A DNA stretch of 64,000 nucleotides from Limnobacter sp. 130 (GCF_902506325.1 NZ_LR732328.1:801070-865069), one strand, 5' to 3'. Positions 41,050 through 50,967 are shown, counted from the stretch's first letter. Notes: generated by a model from the sequence alone, not told the origin. Made by a program: numbers and translations.

Positions 41050-42996
41050 ATGGAAAATTCAAAAGTCTTCACAGACGAATCGATCGAACAAATCATCGCT
41101 GATCATGACCTCTCGAGGTTCATCAAAGTGTTTGGTTTGGCACATTGCGCGGCAGATCTTGACCGTGCAGTCCACAACCTGATTGATGCTTTCGAGCTAG
41201 TGGCGAGCAAACGCTTAGATTTTCCAAAGCTGGTTGAGGCGAGCTTTGTTCTCGCTAGAATCAAGCATCGTCTGGAGTGCCTTCCGTCGAAGGAATTAGG
41301 AGTCAAACTTGTTCCAGGGCAAGGGCCGTTGTCATGCTTAATGGCGTATGGCCGGGTAAATGATTCTCAGAAGTTAGATCTCGCGCTGGTGTTAACAGCG
41401 ATGTACCTTGGGGACTATCACCCTAAAACGCTGATTCAGATTCTAAGCAAATATATAAAACGAGACCCCCTCGAAGATCTTTCGTTTAGTGGTGATTTCC
41501 AGGTTGAAAATGCCTTAAAAAGAGCCACGTCCCAATCTGCAAAGATATTGGAACTTTTAGTTGAAGGTTCGGTGCGATCACCGCTCGATCGCTTGCAGGC
41601 TTATCAAATGCGTATGCATGACGAGCACGACCTGCAAAAAAGAAGAGTGCTACTCACCCACGCGCGCTTTTCGCAAGAGACATTAATTGAAGTCAGCGCG
41701 CAAGTTCAGGAACGTGCCAGGCAGGGCGATGGTCCATCTATTTGTGAGCTTATGTCGCTGCATATCAATTGCCCACCCAGTCTCACGGTGGCTTTACCGT
41801 GTTGGCCCGAGCCCGGTGCTTTTCACTGGCTATCGGTTCGAGAGTCAATCATCTATACGAATCGATCGTTATTCATGCCCAATGCGCGCGTGAATGCTGA
41901 CTCAAACCAAAAAGCTGACGAATGGTACTTGGCAAAGCCGATTGCTCAAGTGCTGAAAAATCCACTTGAACTTGCTTTAGCACAGAATCCTGACGCAAAG
42001 AATCTTGGTGAATTGATTGGGGTTTCGGAAAGTGAAATTATCCGCGAGCACCCAGAAATTACTGATCTGCGCAATCGATTGTCCATTGAAGCTGCACATA
42101 GGTGTGGTGATGATGTGCTGGCTGCTTTTGCATTTAGCGATCCACGCTTGTTGTCGCGTGGACCTGCTTATTACAGAAAAGTAAAACAGAGGGATGCGGC
42201 AACATTGTTCTCGTCGGTATTCGCGTCGTTTGGGATACCAACGGTATCCATTGAGGTCGACTCCACCCGAGGATTTGGTTCGCTTGCCCAAGTTAAAAAA
42301 GTGAACGTAGCCCAAGCCTGGGTTGCCTTAACAACACAAGTCGAAGCGCTAAGACCCACCAAGAAAGCAAAGTGGTTTGAGCTTGCGACGTTTCACAACG
42401 CATTCGCGATTGCGACTGCATTTATTTTTTCAATAGCATTGGCGCTGCGTCCCGCGCAAAGTTATCCACTCAAGCGTTGCTCAATTGGGACCGATTTCGT
42501 GGTCTTTAATGACAAAGACAGCCATCAGGTGACCGAATTCGTCGAGGTCCCGTTTGGTGAAATTGTAAAAACCCAGCTGGATCTTTATATCGAACATCTT
42601 GTGCAACTTCGCGGGAAAGCTCGAGAACAGGAATGCTCTGAGAAGATACCTAACAACATTACAAAAATTCTAGAGGTAGGCTCTTCTGAGCCGCTGTTGT
42701 TTCGTATAACCCGAAATGGTCTCAGCCAGTTGGGATCAACACATATTTCTGATGCGCTTAAGCAATGTGGCTTTGATTTGCCACCGAATTTCGGTCGCCA
42801 CTTGGTTCAGTCTCATCTTTGCAACCTAAAAAGGGTGGAGATCAATCGACTTTCGCGACACGGATCGATCTTTCAATCCAGCAATAACATGGGAGTTGAC
42901 CTTTCCCCCGAACAATCCGCAGCAGGTGTAGTTCGTGGCACCGAAGACTTATTAAGGCAGCTAAACATACTCCCATTGTCGGGTCTTCGAGGTTGA
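41050..42996 (+). CDS. Large divergent tyrosine-recombinase-like protein 1
   Basis: 648 residues from the ATG at 41050 (GGGGA six bases upstream); a GTG at 40960 within a hairpin is an alternative. I recognise no specific family. The C-terminal third looks like a degenerate tyrosine-recombinase catalytic core: ALALRPAQSYPL (candidate Arg I, about residue 465), a Lys in FNDKDSHQV, and NFGRHLVQSHL then LSRHGS (candidate His-Arg/His boxes, about 580-605). No clear Tyr nucleophile. The next gene follows at once and also looks recombinase-like. Confidence 0.6.
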   Translation: MENSKVFTDESIEQIIADHDLSRFIKVFGLAHCAADLDRAVHNLIDAFELVASKRLDFPKLVEASFVLARIKHRLECLPSKELGVKLVPGQGPLSCLMAYGRVNDSQKLDLALVLTAMYLGDYHPKTLIQILSKYIKRDPLEDLSFSGDFQVENALKRATSQSAKILELLVEGSVRSPLDRLQAYQMRMHDEHDLQKRRVLLTHARFSQETLIEVSAQVQERARQGDGPSICELMSLHINCPPSLTVALPCWPEPGAFHWLSVRESIIYTNRSLFMPNARVNADSNQKADEWYLAKPIAQVLKNPLELALAQNPDAKNLGELIGVSESEIIREHPEITDLRNRLSIEAAHRCGDDVLAAFAFSDPRLLSRGPAYYRKVKQRDAATLFSSVFASFGIPTVSIEVDSTRGFGSLAQVKKVNVAQAWVALTTQVEALRPTKKAKWFELATFHNAFAIATAFIFSIALALRPAQSYPLKRCSIGTDFVVFNDKDSHQVTEFVEVPFGEIVKTQLDLYIEHLVQLRGKAREQECSEKIPNNITKILEVGSSEPLLFRITRNGLSQLGSTHISDALKQCGFDLPPNFGRHLVQSHLCNLKRVEINRLSRHGSIFQSSNNMGVDLSPEQSAAGVVRGTEDLLRQLNILPLSGLRG

Positions 42997-43004
42997 GGCT
43001 TGCG

Positions 43005-45704
43005 ATGAGTCGCTTGATTAAATTCAGTAAGGGGGATCGTAGGACGACCTTAGTTGATGACTATTTCTACGCATCTACAAATGTCCTACGCGACCTGATT
43101 GTTAGCATCAGACCCCATAAGGCATTCGTTGGGAAAATGTTTATTGATAGATGGAAACGCCTTCAGACAAAGGAACTTCAGGTCCTAAATGTTCCTGAGC
43201 GATTACTAGTAAGCCTAGTCGTCAATGACCTGGTTCTGCGGCTTGATCTACTTGAAGCAGTGGTCCATACGATCGCGGCAAATTCCGTGGATAAATTCGC
43301 TGTTGAAGGCCACGTGTCTGTGGTGCTCGAAGACGGATCAGTGATGAACGTTTTAATAAGTGCTGCCACAAGTCGTCTGATCACCAAGTACTACGATGAT
43401 CTTGGCGTTAATGAACTTGGTGTCGAGAAAACACTGACCCAGATTGATAAATGGTTCTGGGGTGAGGAGCGCACTGAAAGTTTTGTAGGTGGGTTTGCGC
43501 TTGTAACAAAGCAGTACTTACCCCCCGTGGTGTTCGCGTCAGTTGCCGGGTTCTTGGAATACGAATCGTTAGAAGAACGAGTGTTTAAAAGGGCTAACGG
43601 TCTTGAACATACATTTCAAGCCGATGTAGATGAAATCAATGATTACCCAGCTTTAGGAGAACGAAGCCGTCAGGTCGAGAATTCTGATTGGTGGTTTGCC
43701 CACCAGATGCAAGATCGGCTTAGGGACGTTACAAGGGGTTTTGCGTCTAAGAACTCAATTCTGATTCAAATCGATACCGATGTTATTCGACTTGTGGATC
43801 CGGATACCGTTGGCTATATGTATCTCGACTGGGTTCGTTATTTGATCGTTTATGGTTCAAGGCACAAGTCAATACTCAAACCGAGCACTATCGAACAGTA
43901 CGCGCGACTTGTTTTTCGTCATTTGTTGGAGGGTGTGAATCCACAGTTGTCTGTCTTTGACTTTGTAACTCAATACTTAAAAGAGTCTGAGCTTCCAACT
44001 ATTTCGGACGTAGCTGGCTCATCAGCTCCACAGCTTAATGCTGGGATGGATGTATTCAAACGATATTTGGCGGATGTTTACCTGATCGAAACGGACATTG
44101 CCTACATGAAAGGCTACAAGGGGATGATTGAGGCTGAAGTCATATGGCCAAGCGAGATTCTTAAAGCAATTCAGCAAGCTCGAACTATTCCTGATCGAAC
44201 CCTTTCCGTGAATTGTTCTGTAGCCTTTGTTTTGGCGACATTGGTGAGACTGCGTATCGGTGAATTATTGCGACTCGAGATTCGGGATTTTCAGATATCC
44301 GAGCTCGAGCAATCATTGTTGGTGAATATCCGACACAGTAAATCCGAAGCTGGCCAGCGCACCGTACGTATTCCCTTAGATCGAGCACGGCTACTTGAGC
44401 AGTTCTTGACGTATCGAATCAGTATTGATCGAGCAGAGTCCAAAGCATCTTTATGGGGAAATTATGAAACTGAAGATGTGTATCGCAGATCAACGTTCCT
44501 CTCCACCCTAAACGGAATCCTCAAGCAAGTAACTCATGAACCAGCGGCGCGTTTTCATTGGCTCTCGCACTCAAAAGCGACCTCTGAGTTTTGGCAACTT
44601 TTTAGCGGTCATTCACGATATCTACGACATTCCAATCCAGTTTTTGCGATCGCGGCAGATCTAGGTCATTTGAGTTATTGCACATCCTGGTCAACGTACA
44701 CACATTGCGTGGATCATTTAATCGCCATTGCTGCGCGCATTCTATGGGGATCGATCCCGCGCGAATACCTGCCATCGTGGGACTTCCGGGTATGGTTGAG
44801 TGCCGCAAGCATCAACACTTATAAATCAACAGTTCGACGCGGAAATTCCCGAGGCCTATCCACCGGTCAATCTCATGCGAGGCTGATTTACGGGAACAAC
44901 GCGAAAGAAATTTCACCGCCTTTTGATCAATCCTTAATTCAATTTCCAAGTTTTGACGAAATCTGGCCAGCGAGCAAAACTGCAGCGGATTTGAAACCTG
45001 TGGATGTTTTTAAGATTGCGTGTGCCCTTACACACGTCGATGGGATTGCTCCGGCACGACTCATGCAGCAGTTCGGGATTGATAACAAAACTTGGAATCA
45101 GATTTATTGGGTCCTTGGGCAGTACGGTCGATTTGAATCGGTGGATGTATTTGAACCAGATGTTCTGCGTTTCTTCTCGCAGTTGCAAAAAGCGTTCAGT
45201 CATGGTTTTCGTCGCACGACTGAAGCTATGTTACTTGCGCTGGCTTCTAGTGCTTTCAACAGGCAAGAAGACTATTTTTATCTGCGTGAAATATTTACGT
45301 CACGAAACCTTGTTGTTCCGCCAAATGATCCACGTTTCAAGAAGCTCATCGCTTTTCTGAAGGCTTCAGGGGTAGAACCCGACCAATGTAGTTTTGAGGT
45401 GGGAGTACTTGCCAATCAAAGTGACAGTGAACAGCTAATCAATCTATTCAAATACATCTATCTCCGCGCGCCACGAATTAGTTACTGCAAAGGCAGTGCA
45501 AGAAAGCAGGTGAGACTACATGTCTTCAAACCAGATTTGCGATCAACGTCAAAAACGTTCAACAGCGAAAACAAAGCGCTGGCTAGGGGTTCAACTGCAA
45601 GAGAAGCAAGACCCGGTAACAGGGCGGCAATTGGTGTTTGCGTGCAGGCGGCTCTTTTTTGTCAGGTAGTTGTTTGGGATATTCACCAGAGGGGGAAGTT
45701 ATGA
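43005..45704 (+). CDS. Large tyrosine-recombinase-like protein 2
   Basis: 899 residues; ATG at 43005 with GAGG upstream (a TTG at 42993 overlaps the previous stop). Residues about 270-570 look like a phage-integrase fold: core-binding SILKPSTIEQYARLVFRHLL, then Arg in LVRLRIGELLRLE (about 415), Lys in RHSKSEAGQRTVRIP, HWLSHSKA (HxxS in place of HxxR, about 515), GHLSY and STYTH with a candidate Tyr nucleophile (about 563). A further 330-residue C-terminal domain is unassigned. Overlaps the third gene by four bases. Confidence 0.65.
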   Translation: MSRLIKFSKGDRRTTLVDDYFYASTNVLRDLIVSIRPHKAFVGKMFIDRWKRLQTKELQVLNVPERLLVSLVVNDLVLRLDLLEAVVHTIAANSVDKFAVEGHVSVVLEDGSVMNVLISAATSRLITKYYDDLGVNELGVEKTLTQIDKWFWGEERTESFVGGFALVTKQYLPPVVFASVAGFLEYESLEERVFKRANGLEHTFQADVDEINDYPALGERSRQVENSDWWFAHQMQDRLRDVTRGFASKNSILIQIDTDVIRLVDPDTVGYMYLDWVRYLIVYGSRHKSILKPSTIEQYARLVFRHLLEGVNPQLSVFDFVTQYLKESELPTISDVAGSSAPQLNAGMDVFKRYLADVYLIETDIAYMKGYKGMIEAEVIWPSEILKAIQQARTIPDRTLSVNCSVAFVLATLVRLRIGELLRLEIRDFQISELEQSLLVNIRHSKSEAGQRTVRIPLDRARLLEQFLTYRISIDRAESKASLWGNYETEDVYRRSTFLSTLNGILKQVTHEPAARFHWLSHSKATSEFWQLFSGHSRYLRHSNPVFAIAADLGHLSYCTSWSTYTHCVDHLIAIAARILWGSIPREYLPSWDFRVWLSAASINTYKSTVRRGNSRGLSTGQSHARLIYGNNAKEISPPFDQSLIQFPSFDEIWPASKTAADLKPVDVFKIACALTHVDGIAPARLMQQFGIDNKTWNQIYWVLGQYGRFESVDVFEPDVLRFFSQLQKAFSHGFRRTTEAMLLALASSAFNRQEDYFYLREIFTSRNLVVPPNDPRFKKLIAFLKASGVEPDQCSFEVGVLANQSDSEQLINLFKYIYLRAPRISYCKGSARKQVRLHVFKPDLRSTSKTFNSENKALARGSTAREARPGNRAAIGVCVQAALFCQVVVWDIHQRGKL

Positions 45705-46498
45705 AGCGCTCGATTGAAAAAATTGCGATTCCGCTGGATTGGCTTTGGCCATTGAAGGTAAGCAAGTTTATTCAGGAATTACATGGTCGTGATTTTGAGG
45801 AAATTCATCGAAAAGTCCGTGCTGTGCTGTCACCTGTTTTTGCGCTGATACCCGAGCTTACAATTTCTGGTGCCTTGGAATATCGATTAAATCCTAGTAC
45901 GCATCGGGAGGAGGTCTTTTACCAACCTGTCCTCATTTCCTCGCGGCAACTTCAGTTGCCATTCGACGCCGATCGCGCCGTAAAATTCGAGGCAATTTTA
46001 AAAAGCTGTCTTGAAGAATTCGCAAGGCTTCCAATGATGCTTGAAACGCTGCTGCAGGCCCAGCAACTCAAGCCGCTTAAATCCTTATCGCCTCAAGAGT
46101 ATCAAGCGCTTTCCATCCTACGCGCCTTGCTTGATTCACGCTATACGAAGAATTCCTTGGCAAACAACCACGGCGTGAATCTTAATGGGCAAAAAGGTCC
46201 TGATACAGAACATCGGCTTAGTTTTCGGGCGACAGTAAGATTCAAAGGTCGTCAATGTGTTGTCCTTGAGTCGGTGCGCTGGAACAAAACGAATCCAGTA
46301 AGAGTGAATCAACGTGGATTTAAGTTGACGTTTCGGCCAACATACCTTTTCGACGATGATAATAATTACCTCGATCGATTCGAAAAGCTGCTGCGCAGTG
46401 GGCAGCCTGCTCAATTTGTTTGTAGGGTTACCCTCAAAGAACGCAATGGAAAGCTAAAGGTGGACAGTGCAGCAATCGAGCAGCTAATTGATGAATGA
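45701..46498 (+). CDS. Third protein of the recombinase-like trio
   Basis: 265 residues from the ATG at 45701 (GAGGGGGA upstream), overlapping the previous stop as ATGA. Unrecognised. Soluble, mixed charge, with SPQEYQALSILRALLDSRY in the middle and a beta-rich C terminus (FRATVRFKGRQCVVLESV, TFRPTYLFDDDN). The tight coupling to two recombinase-like genes suggests an accessory of that system. Confidence 0.65.
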   Translation: MKRSIEKIAIPLDWLWPLKVSKFIQELHGRDFEEIHRKVRAVLSPVFALIPELTISGALEYRLNPSTHREEVFYQPVLISSRQLQLPFDADRAVKFEAILKSCLEEFARLPMMLETLLQAQQLKPLKSLSPQEYQALSILRALLDSRYTKNSLANNHGVNLNGQKGPDTEHRLSFRATVRFKGRQCVVLESVRWNKTNPVRVNQRGFKLTFRPTYLFDDDNNYLDRFEKLLRSGQPAQFVCRVTLKERNGKLKVDSAAIEQLIDE

Positions 46499-46504
46499 AA
46501 CAGT

Positions 46505-46846
46505 CTACGCATCCATCAATCGCTGGGTGTGATGCGTCTGCACCTCCTCATTTCTCACGACATGCCATGTTGAGGACACCTTCGATGGTGTTAACTTCCA
46601 TTCCTGCACATAGGCTCGGCCCTCGACCGTCTCGAAGCCGAGAAACACGATTTCATCAGCATTGAATTTCATCAATTTTGCTTCATAAAGGCCTGGTGCT
46701 CGACTCACCCCGCCGTAGTAAGAATTCACGCTCAAAGACATGAATTTGCCGTCGTGGTTGCTTTTAATCACCCCATCATCATGAATTACCGGGGGTGATT
46801 CCAAGCGTTTGCCGCGTTCGCGAAGCAGAGTGAGGTTAAAGAGCAT
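46505..46846 (-). CDS. Hypothetical protein, 113 aa
   Basis: Convergent with the trio, six bases after its end. The product is beta-rich by pattern (MSLSVNSYYGGVSR, EWKLTPSKVSSTWHVVRN) and has no signal peptide. I do not recognise it. Its start at 46846 is followed upstream by AT-rich sequence suitable for a promoter. Could be an element-borne accessory. Confidence 0.55.
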   Translation of the reverse strand: MLFNLTLLRERGKRLESPPVIHDDGVIKSNHDGKFMSLSVNSYYGGVSRAPGLYEAKLMKFNADEIVFLGFETVEGRAYVQEWKLTPSKVSSTWHVVRNEEVQTHHTQRLMDA

Positions 46847-46967
46847 AATTAAAAACTGTATATAAAAACAGTATTTATATTATGCGATCTGCTTTCCATC
46901 GTCCATCAGAAAATTACCGAGCCCCACAATCAGAGGTTTTCTAACTTATCTCCAATTCCGCTTCCAG

Positions 46968-47005
46968 AAAAAAAAATCCACACAGGAAATGTGTTTCCCG
47001 TGTGG
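46968..47005 (-). terminator. Terminator of the integrase/276-aa operon
   Basis: CCACAC-A-GGAAA and TTTCC-C-GTGTGG form an 11-pair stem with one mismatch and a TGTG loop; a run of nine A precedes it on the plus strand, giving a U tail for minus-strand transcripts ending from 47035. Confidence 0.85.
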
Positions 47006-47034
47006 AACATCTAGCACTGCTAGCGCTTTTGTGA

Positions 47035-47865
47035 TCAGTATTCACTGCGTCGGTCAAGGGCGGCCATGAGAAAGTACTTTTCATTGGTCCGAATGAAGTC
47101 TGGAACCTTCTGAAAACCATGCGCCTCGAGGATTTGACCAATCGACAACAACAGCTCTTGCGCGCCCTTTAACAATCTCTCGTCGTCAGGCCTAAGGTTG
47201 CTAAATTCTAAAAACCCCGAAAATGAAACTCGAACACCTTCAGGCCACCCAGTGCAAAAGTTTCGGTTGGCTTTGCAAAACGTATGCAAAAAGGCCGCGA
47301 TTGGTGCGCAGTGGATTAACCGCCATTCCACTGAAATCTCGTCATCTTCTGACCCCACCCGAGAAGGCACCCGTTTCGAGTGTTTTTCACTGGTTTCGCT
47401 GATTAACTGAAGCAAGCCCGCATTCGCGAGAGAGGATACAAAAAGATCCGGTCTTAAATGAATGACCCGTGTGACGACCTCTTTCAACTCTGCTGGAATA
47501 TGGGAGTAGGACCAGACCAACACTCCCTTTGCCTTTTGCTGCTCCTTGGTCCTCGCCGGTAAGAAATCGAAAGGATTGTGTTCGATACCGAAGTGGGTTT
47601 CATTGAAAATCGCCTCGGTGTCGCACACTTGACCAACGTGCCGTTTCTTGCCCAAAGGGTGAATCAGAACAAATCGTCCCACTTCTATCCTTTTTGCGGG
47701 TACCAAGGTGTACACATGAAAATAATGAACGTGCCAAGAATCGTAGATTTCAGTTTGCAAGCAATAGCTAACTTGGCCATCGTGTTCAAACTCACTTACC
47801 CATGATCCCGTGACAATCCCTTGCACTGCGGTGGTTGTTTCACCAAAAAAGCTGGACTTACCCAT
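47035..47865 (-). CDS. Unknown protein translated with the integrase, 276 aa
   Basis: Start at 47865 chosen because GGAGG lies upstream and the product then begins MGKSSFFGETTTAV; the longer frame reads back into the integrase. Its first eight bases overlap the integrase end, so the two are coupled. The N-terminal 110 residues look like a small beta domain (GIVTGSWVSEFEHDGQVSYC); the C-terminal part is helical (EVVTRVIHLRPDLFVSSLA). I do not recognise it. A terminator follows directly, making it the last gene of a xis-int-X operon. Confidence 0.65.
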   Translation of the reverse strand: MGKSSFFGETTTAVQGIVTGSWVSEFEHDGQVSYCLQTEIYDSWHVHYFHVYTLVPAKRIEVGRFVLIHPLGKKRHVGQVCDTEAIFNETHFGIEHNPFDFLPARTKEQQKAKGVLVWSYSHIPAELKEVVTRVIHLRPDLFVSSLANAGLLQLISETSEKHSKRVPSRVGSEDDEISVEWRLIHCAPIAAFLHTFCKANRNFCTGWPEGVRVSFSGFLEFSNLRPDDERLLKGAQELLLSIGQILEAHGFQKVPDFIRTNEKYFLMAALDRRSEY

Positions 47866-49123
47866 TTTTCGCCTCCAGTTGCAAAGCGTTGCCCAGTTCA
47901 CCAATGTTGGTGTTAGTGGCCAGCAGTCGATCAAAAGCCGAGCCATCAAGGCGTGTCAGGTTGGGAACGAACCGACCGTAGACTTTGTAGAGCATTTCAG
48001 TTGAGCTGTGCCCCAGCTGTCTGGCAATCCAAAGGGGGTTTTCTCCTGCAGCCAGCCACAGGGTGGCCGCAGTGTGGCGGGTCACGTACGGACGTCTGCG
48101 TGCAAGCCCAAGGTGGCGAAGTAGGGGATACCAAACCCGCTTGGTCACGTTGTTGTGGTCCAAAGGTTGACCCACGCTGTTGCAAAAGACGTACTCACTC
48201 TTACGGAACGTCACAAGCCGTTGGCGTTTCAAGGCTTGGCACACGACTTCTGAGATTTCAATGTCCCGAATGGAGTCGTAGGTCTTGCCGTCTTCTTCCT
48301 CAATACCCGCCACAATGGTGGAGCGGATCAGAATTTGGCGACGTTCTAAATCAACGTACTTCCATTTCAGCCCATCAATTTCGCCCGTCCGCATGCCCGT
48401 GAAAAAACGCACAATGTAGTAATTGCGCATGTCTTCACGAACCGTGTTCAGAATCAAGTTCACCTCTTGCAGAGTAAAAGGCTCCACATCGGGTTTGCGC
48501 AAGCGAAGTGACTTGATGTTTTGGTAGGGATTGGTAAAGTGATACCGGTCGGAGGCTTCACTCATGATCTGACTCATCAGAGCCATGATCGCGTTCACGC
48601 GCTTGGGAGACATCGTTAAACCTTTACGCCCCGGTGCTTTGGCGAGGACTGAGCGAAAGGTTAAAAGGTCTTCCCGTCGAATGTCTCCGACCCTCGTATT
48701 CCCAAACTTGGGCACCAGGTGAGCCTTGAAGATGTCATCCACGGTTCTTTGGTAGCTCTTTCGAAACTGCACGAAGTTTTCATTTCGCCAAATTTCCAAG
48801 AACTCCACGAAGGTGGGCGTCTGCGCCGCAGCTGCGTTCGCCTGACGGGCCGCTTGCACGCCAGTGCCAGGCTGATGACTACAAGCTCGCGGATACGCAT
48901 CAGAGGCCTTTACACGGGGCTCCTTGGCGGGTTTACCAAAGAACTCGGCGTAGTTAAATTTACCTCTGGCAATTTCACGCTCAAGTTTGTCTGCAAGCTT
49001 ACCGAGCTTGGTGCGGTTCTCTGGTGTGTCGGGCAGGGCGGTTTGCTCCCTGTAACGCGCACCATCAAAGTAAAAGTCCAAGTACAGTTTTCCGGTCTGC
49101 TTCCGGGTGCGAATACTAGCCAT
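47858..49123 (-). CDS. Phage-type tyrosine integrase
   Basis: 421 residues from the ATG at 49123 with GGAGG eight bases upstream. N-terminal arm-binding domain of the DUF3596 type (RTRKQTGKLYLDFYFDG), a Pro/Ala-rich linker, core-binding domain, then the catalytic domain with Arg in FFTGMRTGEIDGLKW, Lys-containing strand, TRHTAATLWL (HxxR equivalent), GHSSTEMLYKVYG with the Tyr nucleophile. The xis-like gene overlaps its start, and an unknown gene overlaps its end. No tRNA is adjacent to show the target site. Confidence 0.92.
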   Translation of the reverse strand: MASIRTRKQTGKLYLDFYFDGARYREQTALPDTPENRTKLGKLADKLEREIARGKFNYAEFFGKPAKEPRVKASDAYPRACSHQPGTGVQAARQANAAAAQTPTFVEFLEIWRNENFVQFRKSYQRTVDDIFKAHLVPKFGNTRVGDIRREDLLTFRSVLAKAPGRKGLTMSPKRVNAIMALMSQIMSEASDRYHFTNPYQNIKSLRLRKPDVEPFTLQEVNLILNTVREDMRNYYIVRFFTGMRTGEIDGLKWKYVDLERRQILIRSTIVAGIEEEDGKTYDSIRDIEISEVVCQALKRQRLVTFRKSEYVFCNSVGQPLDHNNVTKRVWYPLLRHLGLARRRPYVTRHTAATLWLAAGENPLWIARQLGHSSTEMLYKVYGRFVPNLTRLDGSAFDRLLATNTNIGELGNALQLEAKNG

Positions 49124-49343
49124 GGAGAACACCTCCGTTGGCCATGGGCACGGAGAATTTTGTGCCCTTGCTCAAATCCTCTTCAATGGCTTGCCAGATG
49201 AAAAGAATCTTGCGACGCCCAAACGGACGCAGATAATGCACGCCTTCCAGCAACACAGAATCCATGAGTTTTTCACGGATGGTTCGCTCGTCGTATTTGA
49301 GCCGCCCGGCGAGTTCGGCGGTGGTTAGATACTCTGTACTCAT
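49116..49343 (-). CDS. Excisionase-like HTH protein
   Basis: 75 residues. EYLTTAELAGRLKYDERTIRE is a MerR/excisionase-type winged helix start, followed by basic FGRRKILFIW. The gene overlaps the integrase start, the usual xis-int arrangement. It probably directs excision or represses int. Confidence 0.75.
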   Translation of the reverse strand: MSTEYLTTAELAGRLKYDERTIREKLMDSVLLEGVHYLRPFGRRKILFIWQAIEEDLSKGTKFSVPMANGGVLHG

Positions 49344-49778
49344 ACTTTTCCTCTCTTGAAAAATCCCGCAAAAGATCAGCGGGGTAAATTCAAGTTAGCA
49401 AAAGTCTTCATTCGCGCAAGTGCCAAAATCGAAGAAATTTTTAACTTTTTGCAGGTTTCTAACGTGTTGATAGAAAAAGAAACTCCTGAGTTCTAAACGA
49501 ACACACAACTTTTGACAAAGGGGGGGACGGGGCTATTTCAGCGTTGGATTGCGCCGTCCAAAGTCATTCATTACAAACCCTGCAAAGCAGGACATTGGAC
49601 ATTACCGCTGGGTGTTGTCCCCTTGCACTCGGGACAAGGGATTGACGCCCGAATGGAGCGAGACCGGCGTAAAGGGCTAAGGCTATTCGCGTGGTGCGAA
49701 AGCCCAGCCCATCCGGGTAGCTCAACATTCCTTAAACCCTCAGACAACCCAACTACGCTCAACAAGAGCCCAGTCCCA
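49344..49778. other. 435 bases upstream of xis, no gene recognised
   Basis: AT-rich to about 49510, then GC-richer sequence with inverted elements (CATTGG..., CCCTTG...CAAGGG at 49619-49639). Probably holds the operon promoter and perhaps the element's attachment site, but I see no tRNA. Confidence 0.4.
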
Positions 49779-50174
49779 TCAGATCTTCTGAAACGCCCGG
49801 CAGAAGTCAACGTCACTCGCATTAAACCGAACATGACTGGTTCGACTCAAAACCATCTGTGAGTTCTCAAAAGCCCGCACCACATACCCAAAACCCTTGT
49901 CATGAACAAAGTAAATGACATAGTCCACTAAAGATCCTTGCCATTTGTTTTGCACCACCTGGTTGCAATCAGGCTTCACCAATGTTTTGACTTGAATGCG
50001 GTAAAAGTTAGGGCCGTTCGAAACCACCAAATCAGTCTTGTGACCATGATCCGATTTTGGATAAAAGACCTGCCAACCGCTTTTCAACAGCCAAGAACCG
50101 ACTTGATCTTCAAAGGAAACATTACGCTGATACTGCAGAGTGCCTTCAGGGGGCAAGATGTGGAGTTTAGGCAT
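49779..50174 (-). CDS. PD-(D/E)XK endonuclease-like protein
   Basis: 131 residues. EDQVGSWLLKSGWQVFYP, then HKTDLVVSNG and YRIQVKTL: a conserved Glu in the first helix, Asp in the second strand and Gln-x-Lys in the third, the PD-(D/E)XK nuclease core as in the group I intron-associated endonuclease family. Small enough to be a Holliday-junction or homing-type nuclease. It stands between the integrase operon and the restriction-modification operon on the same strand, but not closely linked to either. Confidence 0.65.
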   Translation of the reverse strand: MPKLHILPPEGTLQYQRNVSFEDQVGSWLLKSGWQVFYPKSDHGHKTDLVVSNGPNFYRIQVKTLVKPDCNQVVQNKWQGSLVDYVIYFVHDKGFGYVVRAFENSQMVLSRTSHVRFNASDVDFCRAFQKI

Positions 50175-50967
50175 TTAAAAGCTCACTGAAATTGCATGAT
50201 TCAGACCCAAAAAAGGTCCACCAAAAAGCAATTGCAATGCGCCTTAAAAGTACACACGCCAACCATGACTTTCGTCTACGAAGTGTTCCAACAAGAATCA
50301 CTTCAACAAAGGCTTGGGATCAGGTTTGAAAAAACCGCAATTAACCCAAATATTACTGGACAAACCATCCCAACGAAACCCCCAGCAAGAGGGGGTATGT
50401 CACGCAAGTAACTCAATTCAGCCTCTCAAGTATCGCTTGCAAGGGGATTTGTATGTCTCTTCTACGGTGCCGTCCTACGTGGAATATGAACTGTCCGACC
50501 TAAATCTGACCTTGAGCAAGGTCACAACCGTCGAGATAAATCGCGTCATGGCGGGCAACGTGTTTCGCGCCATTGCTACGGCGTACATCAGCTAATGCAG
50601 GCCGGGTCGGTATACGATTAACAAACCGACTACGCGTTAGCGGTAAATTACGCCCATAATACGCGGCTGTTGTTTGATAGTTCGGATTTAGCGCTCACTA
50701 CTGCGATCTCCGGCACGTTCACGCTGGCGCCCAGACCCGCGATGCAGGATGCAATCACCAAGGACAATACGGCTAGGTCGGGAATGGTTTTCGGGGAGGT
50801 TGCGGAGCTTGAAGCAGTGCTCGCCATCGCCGAGAGGTTCGAGCAAATAGTCAATAGCGCTGCTGTAATTGATTGAAATTATGAATCCAATGTTCGATCG
50901 AGTTAACTGCGCCAGTTTGCCTGCATGCCAGTGTAATAAAACCCACCAGGATATGACCCTAGTAGGC
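50175..50967. other. 793 bases without a confident gene
   Basis: Several short open frames (for example 50670-50876 on plus) but none with a ribosome site, known motif or consistent coding character. Sequence from about 50420 is GC-richer and may be a decayed fragment of a foreign gene. Confidence 0.45.

Noticed and set aside
50670..50876. Possible small gene between the nuclease and hsdR
   Set aside because: No ribosome site, no known motif, and flanking codons in the same frame are quickly interrupted.
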